A DNA stretch of 38,914 bases, taken from contig HF986915.1 in assembly GCA_000431075.1 (NCBI GenBank), forward strand, positions 71,657 through 110,570. Direction: 5' to 3'. Positions 22,394 to 29,009 of this stretch are shown here, piece by piece (within the stretch, counting starts at the first letter, position 1; each line of letters opens with the position of its first letter). The DNA is from Firmicutes bacterium CAG:555 (GTDB lineage Bacteria > Bacillota > Clostridia > Oscillospirales > Oscillospiraceae). Both the position numbers and the translations under genes were made by a program. Under the pieces are notes generated by a model that did not search any database, had not been told where the DNA came from, and saw only the letters and a program-made list of their open reading frames with translations.

Positions 22394-22407
22394 AAAGGAA
22401 CATGAAA

Positions 22408-23766
22408 ATGGCGAAAGTTCAACCCCGCACCCTGTCGGGCTTTATGGAGCTGCTGCCCGCCCCGCAGGTCAAAATGGAGAAGATGATGGAAACGCTGCGC
22501 CGCTGCTACGGCGTGTACGGCTTCACGCCGCTGGACACTCCGGCGATAGAGTCTGCCGAGGTGCTGCTTGCAAAGGGCGGCGGCGAAACCGAAAAGCAGA
22601 TATACCGCTTTACCAAGGGCGATTCCGACCTTGCGCTGCGCTTTGACCTCACCGTGCCGCTTGCAAAGTATGTTGCCGCAAACTACGGCAGCCTGACCTT
22701 CCCGTTCCGCCGCTATCAGATCGGCAAGGTCTACCGTGGCGAGCGTGCCCAGCGTGGCAGGTTCCGTGAGTTTTACCAGGCTGATATCGATATCATCGGC
22801 GACGGTAAGTTAGATATCATAAACGAAGCCGAGATACCTGCGATAATTTACCGCACCTTTACAGAGCTCGGTCTTAAAAAGTTCAAGATAAAGGTCAATA
22901 ACCGCAAGGTCCTGAACGGCTTTTACCGGCTTGCGGGCATGGAGGAGAAGGCCGGCGAGATAATGCGCACGGTCGATAAGCTCGACAAGATTGGCCCCAA
23001 CAAGGTGCGCCAGATACTCATGGACGAGCTGCATATGTTCTCCCACAAGGCCGACGATGTCATGGACTTCATGGCCATGTCCGGCAGCATCGAGCAGGTC
23101 TTGAGCGGACTTGAGCGCTACAAGGGCATGGACGAGATGTTCGATCAGGGTCTTGAGGAGCTCAAGACCGTCACCAAGTATCTTGCCGACTTCGGCGTTC
23201 CGGAGGAAAACTTCGCAATCGACCTATCCATTGCCCGTGGTCTTGACTACTACACCGGCACCGTTTACGAGACCGAGATGACCGAGCACCCCGAGATAGG
23301 CTCCGTGTGCTCCGGCGGCAGATACGATAACTTGGCCGAATACTACACCGACAAGCCGCTGCCCGGTGTCGGTATTTCGATTGGTCTTACAAGACTTTTC
23401 TATGTTCTCAACGAGCAGGGACTTTTGTCCGACGAGGTCGTCTCCGCTCCCGCCGATGCATTGGTCATCCCCATGAGCGAGGAGCTGGGCTATTCGATAG
23501 CGGCGGCAACCGCATTCCGTGACGCAGGCATCCGCACCCAGCTTTATTGCGAGAAGAAAAAGTTCAAGGCAAAAATGAGCTATGCCGACAAGCTCGGCAT
23601 ACCCTTTGTCGTACTCATCGGCGAGGATGAGATGGCGGCAAATGTCGTAGCCGTGAAGAATATGCAAAGCGGCGAGCAGGTCAAGCTGCCCATTAAAGAC
23701 GCTGCGGCACTTATCAAGGCTGAAATCGACCGCCGTGCACACATTGCGGTCATCAAGGAGGGTTAA
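22408..23766 (+). CDS. hisS: Histidyl-tRNA synthetase
   Basis: This 452-residue class II synthetase charges tRNA-His. Motif 2 is in YRGERAQRGRFREFYQADID. The histidine-binding motif is SIARGLDYYTGTVYE, and motif 3 lies in GVGISIGLTRLFYVL. A C-terminal anticodon-binding domain begins around 360 (ADALVIPMSEELG). The ATG at 22408 has AAAGGA about 8 nt upstream; an in-frame ATG at 22402 is only 2 nt from it. aspS follows after 2 bp, the common Firmicute hisS-aspS order. Two unusual perfect hairpins precede it. Confidence 0.94.
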   Translation: MAKVQPRTLSGFMELLPAPQVKMEKMMETLRRCYGVYGFTPLDTPAIESAEVLLAKGGGETEKQIYRFTKGDSDLALRFDLTVPLAKYVAANYGSLTFPFRRYQIGKVYRGERAQRGRFREFYQADIDIIGDGKLDIINEAEIPAIIYRTFTELGLKKFKIKVNNRKVLNGFYRLAGMEEKAGEIMRTVDKLDKIGPNKVRQILMDELHMFSHKADDVMDFMAMSGSIEQVLSGLERYKGMDEMFDQGLEELKTVTKYLADFGVPEENFAIDLSIARGLDYYTGTVYETEMTEHPEIGSVCSGGRYDNLAEYYTDKPLPGVGISIGLTRLFYVLNEQGLLSDEVVSAPADALVIPMSEELGYSIAAATAFRDAGIRTQLYCEKKKFKAKMSYADKLGIPFVVLIGEDEMAANVVAVKNMQSGEQVKLPIKDAAALIKAEIDRRAHIAVIKEG

Positions 23767-23768
23767 TT

Positions 23769-25550
23769 ATGACACAGTCCCGTACACACACCTGCAATGA
23801 GCTCCGATTGGAGCATGTTGGCCAGAAGGTCAAGATCGTCGGCTGGATGGAGAATGTCCGTGAGGTCGGCCAGAACTTCGCTTTCGTCGTCGTCCGTGAT
23901 TTTTACGGCACCACTCAGGTCGTCGTTGAGACCGAGGACATGATGAAGGTCGTAAAGAGCATCAATAAGGAAAGCACCATTTCCGTCGAGGGCATTGTCC
24001 GTGAGCGTGACAGCAAAAATCCCAAGCAGGCCACCGGCGATGTCGAGGTCGTGCCCGAGAAGATAGAGGTTCTCGGCCGCTGCCGCTACAATGAGCTGCC
24101 TTTTGAGATCAACCGCAGCCGTGAAGCGGATGAGACCACCCGTCTCAAGTATCGCTATCTCGACCTCAGAAACCCCGCAGTCAAGCAGAATATCATCCTG
24201 CGCTGCAATGTCGTTGCGGCACTGCGCAAGGCGATGATGGAGCATGATTTTCTTGAGATAACCACCCCCATTCTCACCGCATCCAGCCCTGAGGGTGCAA
24301 GAGACTACCTTGTTCCGGCAAGAAAGCATCCCGGCAAGTTCTATGCTCTGCCGCAGGCACCGCAGCAGTTTAAGCAGCTTCTGATGACCTCCGGCTTTGA
24401 CCGCTACTTCCAGATAGCGCCCTGCTTCCGTGATGAGGACGCACGAGGCGACCGCTCCCCCGGCGAATTTTATCAGCTTGATATGGAGATGTCCTTTGCC
24501 GACCAGAGCGATGTTTTTGCCGTCATTGAGGATGTCCTGCCGCCTATTTTCGCAAAGTACGGCAAGTACGATATTGCCTCCGAAGCACCCTTTAAGCGCA
24601 TCGGCTTCAACGAATCGATGGAGAAGTACGGTTCGGATAAGCCCGACCTGCGCATCGACCTTGTTGTTGAGGATATAACCGAGCTCGTACAGGGTACGGA
24701 GTTTGCGCCCTTTGCCGAGGGCAATACCGTCAAGGCCATCGTGGTCACCGACTGTGACATGACCCGCAAGCATATTGACAAGCTATGCACCGAGGTCGAG
24801 GTGCAGGCGGGCGTGAAGCCCTACTGGTTCAAGGTCGATGAAAACGGCGAGCTTGCAGGCGGCGTTGCAAAGTTCCTGCAGGACAGAAAGCAGGCAGTTG
24901 TCGATGCACTGAACCTCAAGCCCGGCTGCCTTGTCGGCGTAACGGCGGGCAAGAAGCTCGTTGCCCAGAAAACAGCAGGCGTCATGCGCAAAATGCTCGG
25001 CAACGCAGTGCCCGGCCACATGGATAAGGAGCGCTACGAGTTCTGCTGGATAGTCGACTTCCCCATGTACGAGATCGGCGAGGAGTCCGGCGAGCTTGAG
25101 TTCTGCCACAATCCGTTCTCCATGCCCAACGGCGGCCTTGAGGTTCTCGAAAAGGCCGAGAAGGGTGAAATTGACCCCTTGAGCATCACCGCATATCAGT
25201 ACGACCTTGTCTGCAACGGCGTTGAGCTGTCTTCGGGCGCAGTGCGTAACCACGACCCCGAGATAATGATAAAGGCGTTTGAGCTCGTGCGTCTGGGCGA
25301 GGACGATGTCAAGGCAAAGTTCCCCGCAATGTACAACGCATTCTGCTACGGCGCACCTCCCCATGCCGGTATCGCTCCGGGCGTTGACCGCATGGTAATG
25401 CTGCTGGCAGGCGAGGAGTCGATCCGTGAGATAATCCCGTTCCCGATGAACAAGAACGCACAGGATGTCATGATGGGCGCACCGTCCGTCGTCGAGCAGA
25501 AGCAGCTTGACGAGCTGCACATCGCAATAGTCGGCGAGACCGAGGAATAA
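23769..25550 (+). CDS. aspS: Aspartyl-tRNA synthetase
   Basis: This 593-residue protein has the bacterial AspRS layout. An N-terminal OB-fold anticodon domain (1-110, VKIVGWMENVREVG) comes first. The class II core follows, with motif 2 (FRDEDARGDRSPGEFYQLDME), an inserted GAD domain (about 290-420), and motif 3 (GAPPHAGIAPGVDRMVMLL). The enzyme charges tRNA-Asp; whether it also charges tRNA-Asn depends on genes outside the window. It is directly downstream of hisS and probably co-transcribed with it. Confidence 0.96.
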   Translation: MTQSRTHTCNELRLEHVGQKVKIVGWMENVREVGQNFAFVVVRDFYGTTQVVVETEDMMKVVKSINKESTISVEGIVRERDSKNPKQATGDVEVVPEKIEVLGRCRYNELPFEINRSREADETTRLKYRYLDLRNPAVKQNIILRCNVVAALRKAMMEHDFLEITTPILTASSPEGARDYLVPARKHPGKFYALPQAPQQFKQLLMTSGFDRYFQIAPCFRDEDARGDRSPGEFYQLDMEMSFADQSDVFAVIEDVLPPIFAKYGKYDIASEAPFKRIGFNESMEKYGSDKPDLRIDLVVEDITELVQGTEFAPFAEGNTVKAIVVTDCDMTRKHIDKLCTEVEVQAGVKPYWFKVDENGELAGGVAKFLQDRKQAVVDALNLKPGCLVGVTAGKKLVAQKTAGVMRKMLGNAVPGHMDKERYEFCWIVDFPMYEIGEESGELEFCHNPFSMPNGGLEVLEKAEKGEIDPLSITAYQYDLVCNGVELSSGAVRNHDPEIMIKAFELVRLGEDDVKAKFPAMYNAFCYGAPPHAGIAPGVDRMVMLLAGEESIREIIPFPMNKNAQDVMMGAPSVVEQKQLDELHIAIVGETEE

Positions 25551-25593
25551 AAAATCAAAGGGCTGTTTCCAACACTTTCTTATAGGTGAGAGT

Positions 25594-27114
25594 ATGTTAG
25601 CAACGATAAATTCCCTCGGTGTGAAGGGCATAGGAGGCTATGCCGTCACGGTCGAGAGCTTCGTTTCAAACGGACTTTTTAATTTTGATATCGTGGGACT
25701 GCCCGATGCCGCCGTCAAGGAGGCTCGGGAGCGTGTCAGGGCTGCAATAAAGTGCAACGGCTTCAAGTTCCCGGTCAGTCGTGTTACCGTGAACTTAGCT
25801 CCGGCTGATACGAAAAAAGCAGGCACGGTCTACGACCTGCCGATCATGCTTGGCATCCTTGCCGCCACCGGTACGATAAAGCAGCCGAGCGCCGACTGCG
25901 CCTTCTTCGGCGAGCTGGCACTCACGGGAGAGCTGCGCCCCGTCAACGGTGCGCTCCCCATGGCGCTTTGTGCGGCGAGGGAGGGCATAAAGAAGCTGTT
26001 TGTCCCTGCCGACAATGCCGAAGAGGCCGCCTATGCTGAGGGCGTGAGCGTGTATCCGGTGAAAAATGTGCCGGAGCTCATCGCACACCTCAGAGGAGAG
26101 CAGGAGATAAGGCCGCTGCCGCAGGGCGAGATAAGTAAAAGTGATGTGAGCTACCCCGACTTTTCCGATGTCAAAGGGCAGGAGAATGTCAAGCGAGCCA
26201 TGGAGATAGCCGCCGCAGGCGGGCACAATATTCTGCTCGTCGGCCCTCCCGGAGCGGGCAAAAGCATGATGAGCAAGCGCCTGCCGGGCATACTGCCCGA
26301 TATGACCCGCGAGGAGATGCTGAAGTGCACGGAGATATATTCCGTAGCCGGGCTCACCGGCAAGTCTAACCCCATCATCGCTCAGCGACCGTTCAGAGCG
26401 CCGCACCACACCGTGTCACCGGCTGCCATGTCCGGCGGCGGCGCAATGCCGAGACCGGGCGAGATAAGCCTTGCGCACAACGGCGTGCTGTTTTTAGATG
26501 AGTTTCCGGAGTTTCGCAAGGATGTCCTGGAGGTTTTGCGCCAGCCCTTGGAGGACGGCGAGGTCACCGTCTCACGAGTTGCCGGAAGCGCTACATACCC
26601 GAGCAATTTCATGCTCGTGTGTGCAATGAACCCCTGCAAATGCGGCTGGTACGGTCACCCGTCGGGGCGCTGCCGCTGCTCGGCAAACGAGGTGCGCAGC
26701 TATCATAACCGCATATCCGGCCCGCTGCTCGACAGGATAGATATCATCGTTGAAGCCCCGGCGCTTGAGTACGAGGAGCTTAAAAACCGTGCTCCCGCCG
26801 AGTCGTCGGCCGAAATAAAAAAGCGTGTCGATGCCGCACGGAAAGCGCAGCAGGAACGCTTCAAAGATACAGATATAAATTCAAATGCGAATATGGACAC
26901 GAAGGCACTCAACCGCTATTGTATACTCACACCCGAGTGCGAGGCGCTGATGCATCAGGCGTTTGACCGCATGGGTCTGACTGCCCGCAGCTACGATCGC
27001 ATCCTGCGAGTGGCAAGGACGATAGCCGACCTTGAAGGGGCGGAGAACATCGAAGCGACCCACATCGCCGAAGCGATACAGTACCGTACCTACGACTTCA
27101 GAACGAATATCTGA
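25594..27114 (+). CDS. YifB/ComM-family Mg chelatase-like AAA+ ATPase
   Basis: This 506-residue protein has an N-terminal ChlI-like domain (FNFDIVGLPDAAVKEARERV, then KKAGTVYDLPIMLGIL). The AAA+ core follows, with Walker A GPPGAGKSMM (about 212), Walker B VLFLDEFPEF and AMNPCKCGWYGHPSGRC. A C-terminal helical domain has RSYDRILRVARTIADLEG. ComM in some naturally transformable bacteria is a branch-migration helicase for integrating DNA; a similar role here is inference. The ribosome site is AGGTGAG. The gene ends at a GC-rich hairpin. Confidence 0.93.
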   Translation: MLATINSLGVKGIGGYAVTVESFVSNGLFNFDIVGLPDAAVKEARERVRAAIKCNGFKFPVSRVTVNLAPADTKKAGTVYDLPIMLGILAATGTIKQPSADCAFFGELALTGELRPVNGALPMALCAAREGIKKLFVPADNAEEAAYAEGVSVYPVKNVPELIAHLRGEQEIRPLPQGEISKSDVSYPDFSDVKGQENVKRAMEIAAAGGHNILLVGPPGAGKSMMSKRLPGILPDMTREEMLKCTEIYSVAGLTGKSNPIIAQRPFRAPHHTVSPAAMSGGGAMPRPGEISLAHNGVLFLDEFPEFRKDVLEVLRQPLEDGEVTVSRVAGSATYPSNFMLVCAMNPCKCGWYGHPSGRCRCSANEVRSYHNRISGPLLDRIDIIVEAPALEYEELKNRAPAESSAEIKKRVDAARKAQQERFKDTDINSNANMDTKALNRYCILTPECEALMHQAFDRMGLTARSYDRILRVARTIADLEGAENIEATHIAEAIQYRTYDFRTNI

Positions 27115-27118
27115 CCGC

Positions 27119-27157
27119 AACCCCCACCCCGGTGTCGAGTGACATAGGGTGGGGGTT
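27119..27157 (+). terminator. Hairpin after yifB-like gene
   Basis: An 11-bp perfect GC-rich stem (AACCCCCACCC and its complement, 17-nt loop) lies just after the stop codon. It lacks a following T run (ATGTGC), so termination strength is uncertain. Confidence 0.5.
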
Positions 27158-27185
27158 ATGTGCATTAGGCGAAAATCACAAACTT

Positions 27186-27206
27186 TTTCGTGAAAAGTGC
27201 ACGAAA
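27186..27206. promoter_or_regulatory. Inverted repeat upstream of the membrane-peptide promoter
   Basis: TTTCGTG and CACGAAA are separated by 7 nt, about 32 bp upstream of the -35 of the next promoter. It could be an operator or activator site. Confidence 0.35.
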
Positions 27207-27237
27207 TCACAAGGAATATGCTGTACATGTTCAAATA

Positions 27238-27266
27238 TTGACTCTTTCGACACGCAATTATATAAT
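27238..27266 (+). promoter_or_regulatory. Strong promoter of the membrane-peptide/305-residue pair
   Basis: TTGACT and TATAAT are separated by exactly 17 nt, close to consensus. The predicted start is near 27273 with a leader of about 65 nt. Confidence 0.8.
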
Positions 27267-27337
27267 AAAAACAATAGAAACATCTACCAAAGCACCGTTA
27301 GATAGCTATATTATAGATAGGGATAGGGGGAAAATTA

Positions 27338-27457
27338 ATGATCAGCCTTTTGGTGGGTATTTTCGACCTCGTTTGGGGGATAGTTGGCGGATTGCTTAGG
27401 TTTATACTCGGAGTGTTTTTCGGCTTTTGGCGCACTCTGCTAAGGCAAAAATGGTGA
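27338..27457 (+). CDS. 39-residue hydrophobic membrane peptide
   Basis: This short ORF begins with MISLLVGIFDLVWGIVGG and continues through a glycine-spaced hydrophobic helix to a basic end, FWRTLLRQKW. Nearly all of it is one membrane-spanning or amphipathic helix with a positive C-terminus. An excellent ribosome site (AGGGGG, 7 nt before the ATG) and a near-consensus promoter upstream argue that it is translated. Its stop codon overlaps the start of the following gene in ATGGTGA, the hallmark of translational coupling. I know no family. Its size and shape resemble type I toxin peptides and small membrane regulators, but no function is shown. Confidence 0.7.
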   Translation: MISLLVGIFDLVWGIVGGLLRFILGVFFGFWRTLLRQKW

Positions 27458-28368
27458 ACGAAATGACAAAAGACTATTATGATGCCGACGCTGTTATCAC
27501 AATTAAAGGACGGGAGTACGCCCTGTACAGAAAGGGTGCTTTAAAGGCGACGCCGTACATGGTAGATGTTTCGACTGGCGAAATTCCGGAGGGAGAGCAA
27601 CGACCGCTGCTTGCGGAATACTTGATACAAAATAGTGTTGATATTGAGCCGTGGGAAACGAGAACAACTCATTGGTGCGTGAGACAGGCTATAAAAGTCG
27701 CACGGGGGACGCCTTCGGATTTGCTTGATGTCCATGTTTCTGCGTCTGTGTTTGCCAAACCACAAAAGAAGACTAAGAAAGAGTGCTTGCCGATTACGGA
27801 GGAAAACATCGTCAGTGTTCATAAACAAGTGCTTGCAAGCACAAGTTATGGAGCAAATTTCACGATGATACATGATGTGCTCAATAGATTTCCGCAAAAT
27901 GATGACCGTGAATTGGTCGCAATGAAGGTGTCTCTTATTGACCTGACCAATTCAACTAATATCAGTAAGCACATAAAGAAGATCTCTCTTGCTGAAATAG
28001 CTGAGCTGATAGTGCGCATCCAAGATTTTGACAAGCGAGTTTCTCAGGGCGACCCGACTTTGGTCAGCCAGCTTGCCAAAACTAACGGAAGCATAAACTT
28101 GTTCTCCTTTGCATCTAAGTATTGCACATATCATAATGTTGATGCTTACGGAAAAGATGACTATTCTATTTTCGACAGTGTGGTGCAAAATGCCTTGCCG
28201 CTCTATGTTCCCAATCTTAAGAAGTCCGAAATAAGCGAATGGCGTGAGACCTATGATTATCCTGCGTTCAACAACTGTATAGGACAACTGCTCGACCGAA
28301 ACGATATTCATATACCGTTCAGACGCAGGAAATTTGACCATTTCCTGTGGTATACTAACCGCAAATGA
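27451..28368 (+). CDS. Unknown 305-residue protein coupled to the membrane peptide
   Basis: I do not recognise this protein securely. It starts MVNEMTKDYYDADAV at 27451, overlapping the stop of the membrane peptide by 7 bp; an in-frame ATG at 27463 is the alternative. The frame is open to 27427 but that stretch lies inside the peptide gene. It has no signal or membrane helix. A short beta-like N-terminal region (IKGREYALYRKGALKATPYM) is followed by a mostly helical remainder. The segment NLFSFASKYCTYHNVDAYG, followed by SIFDSVVQNAL, looks like a helical core found in some uncharacterised accessory proteins. The end is basic (FRRRKFDHFLWYTNRK). Base composition and codons are AT-richer than in the flanking genes, suggesting transfer. 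A strong terminator follows. Confidence 0.75.
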   Translation: MVNEMTKDYYDADAVITIKGREYALYRKGALKATPYMVDVSTGEIPEGEQRPLLAEYLIQNSVDIEPWETRTTHWCVRQAIKVARGTPSDLLDVHVSASVFAKPQKKTKKECLPITEENIVSVHKQVLASTSYGANFTMIHDVLNRFPQNDDRELVAMKVSLIDLTNSTNISKHIKKISLAEIAELIVRIQDFDKRVSQGDPTLVSQLAKTNGSINLFSFASKYCTYHNVDAYGKDDYSIFDSVVQNALPLYVPNLKKSEISEWRETYDYPAFNNCIGQLLDRNDIHIPFRRRKFDHFLWYTNRK

Positions 28369-28383
28369 TGAGCCGAGAGCGAC

Positions 28384-28414
28384 AAAGCCGCTGCGTTATT
28401 TCCGCAGCGGCTTT
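28384..28414 (+). terminator. Terminator of the membrane-peptide/305-residue operon
   Basis: A 12-bp perfect stem (AAAGCCGCTGCG and its complement, 7-nt loop) lies 15 bp after the stop codon. Its right arm ends in TTT. Confidence 0.8.
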
Positions 28415-28432
28415 GATATATAATCTGCATAC

Positions 28433-28500
28433 AAAAAAAGAAATGACCCTTGACTGCACGGTTTCTTTACACCGTTTCTAAAGCAGTCAAGGGTCATTTC
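28433..28500 (-). terminator. Very strong minus-strand terminator with nested hairpin
   Basis: An 18-bp perfect stem (GAAATGACCCTTGACTGC and its complement, 28440-28457 with 28483-28500) encloses a small inner hairpin (ACGGT/ACCGT). On the minus strand it is followed by seven T residues. It ends the short transcription unit that starts near 28759. Confidence 0.85.
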
Positions 28501-28526
28501 ATTGAATTCTTAGTATCTAACATCAT
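28494..28526 (-). CDS. Possible 10-residue peptide ORF
   Basis: The ORF starts ATGATG and encodes MMLDTKNSMK. GAGAGG lies 7 nt upstream, one of the better ribosome sites in the patch. Its last codons run into the terminator stem, so ribosomes translating it would affect hairpin formation. It may be a leader-like peptide. It is too short to judge from coding signal. Confidence 0.3.
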   Translation of the reverse strand: MMLDTKNSMK

Positions 28527-28543
28527 TGGTTACCTCTCTTTCA

Positions 28544-28675
28544 TCAGGCTGTGATGCCGCCGGTCATTGGACACAAATTAAACACGGGAAGAACAATATT
28601 GTCGACTCTTTGGTCGTTTCCATAAGCGGAATAAGCTGAGTGTTTTTTGTCCTGTCGATATTCTGACTTCGGCAT
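28544..28675 (-). CDS. Possible 43-residue peptide ORF
   Basis: The ORF starts MPKSEYRQDKKHSAYSAYG and ends VFNLCPMTGGITA. The N-terminal half is polar and rich in Tyr and charged residues; the C-terminal half is less polar with one Cys. GAGGA lies 3 nt before the ATG, a tight spacing, and it is buried in a hairpin with an upstream GTCCTCA. An in-frame stop lies just upstream, so the ATG is the natural start. It is the longest ORF in a well-defined short transcript. I cannot assign a family; a secreted, modified or regulatory peptide and a chance ORF are all possible. Confidence 0.4.
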   Translation of the reverse strand: MPKSEYRQDKKHSAYSAYGNDQRVDNIVLPVFNLCPMTGGITA

Positions 28676-28726
28676 CGGTCCTCACTGTCGGCAAATCCGA
28701 TTTCTGAGGACTTTCTTACTTGTACA

Positions 28727-28768
28727 TCGGTATCACCCTTTCTGGTTTCGGTATCACCCTTTCTGGTT
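28727..28768. repeat. Two perfect 21-bp tandem repeats over a promoter
   Basis: TCGGTATCACCCTTTCTGGTT occurs twice head to tail (28727-28747 and 28748-28768; written here only to show the unit). The second copy overlaps the minus-strand -10, and the first lies over the start of the transcript. The period is two helical turns. In the RNA each copy carries AAAGGG. They could be operator sites or RNA-binding sites. Confidence 0.75.
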
Positions 28769-28793
28769 ATAGAGTAACAAACCGCAGTGTCAA
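28766..28793 (-). promoter_or_regulatory. Promoter of the short minus-strand transcript
   Basis: On the minus strand a perfect TTGACA is followed after 16 nt by TATAAC. The predicted start is near 28759. Confidence 0.75.
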
Positions 28794-28873
28794 ATTCAAG
28801 AGTAATAATTTACGAATTTAAAGCGCAAGACTTGTGCAGCCATACGAAGTTTGATAAATTATTGTCAAAAGCC

Positions 28874-28902
28874 TTGACTTTGCCGCATTTGAGCAATATA
28901 AT
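28874..28902 (+). promoter_or_regulatory. Consensus promoter leading directly into a hairpin
   Basis: TTGACT and TATAAT are exactly 17 nt apart. The transcript would meet the hairpin at 28919-28944 about ten nucleotides after starting. It could drive thiI with attenuation or make a tiny RNA. Confidence 0.65.
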
Positions 28903-28918
28903 AAAGGTGTTGTGTGCC

Positions 28919-28944
28919 AAAACCGCAGGTCATCCTGCGGTTTT
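28919..28944. terminator. Hairpin between two promoters before thiI
   Basis: A perfect 10-bp stem (AAAACCGCAG and its complement), extendable by one G-C pair, ends in TTTT and then GTTGCG. It looks like an intrinsic terminator or attenuator, with A4 on the other side. Confidence 0.65.
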
Positions 28945-28945
28945 G

Positions 28946-28974
28946 TTGCGTTTGGAGTGCAAAGGTGTTATAAT
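28946..28974 (+). promoter_or_regulatory. Proximal promoter of thiI-cinA
   Basis: TTGCGT and TATAAT are 17 nt apart, downstream of the hairpin and about 36 nt before the thiI ATG. Confidence 0.65.
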
Positions 28975-29009
28975 TACTGCGCTTTAGAAAAAATCAGGGA
29001 GACTGAAAG

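Larger units (their letters stand above)
28433..28759 (-). ncRNA. Predicted short transcript of about 330 nt (small-peptide mRNA or regulatory RNA)
   Basis: A near-consensus promoter (28766-28793) and a very strong terminator (28433-28500) define one compact minus-strand unit. In order the RNA holds the tail of a tandem repeat with AAAGGG sites, a 3-codon ORF (28727-28716) and a hairpin pairing GTCCTCA with TGAGGAC (about 28709-28677). Next come a 43-codon ORF (28675-28544), an overlapping 4-codon ORF (ATG at 28544), and a 10-codon ORF (28526-28494) with GAGAGG 7 nt upstream. No known RNA family is recognised. It may be a peptide operon, a leader-type regulator or a noncoding RNA. Confidence 0.5.

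Noticed and set aside
27427..27450. Earlier start for the 305-residue protein
   Set aside because: The extension would lie inside the membrane-peptide gene in another frame. It has no ribosome site, and the ATG at 27451 is coupled to the peptide's stop.
28440..28500. MITE or insertion-element end
   Set aside because: The inverted repeat has a nested hairpin and a T7 tail on one strand, at the end of a promoter-driven unit, with no flanking target duplication. A terminator explains it better.
28727..28768. CRISPR-like repeats
   Set aside because: There are only two units, directly adjacent with no spacer, and no cas genes.
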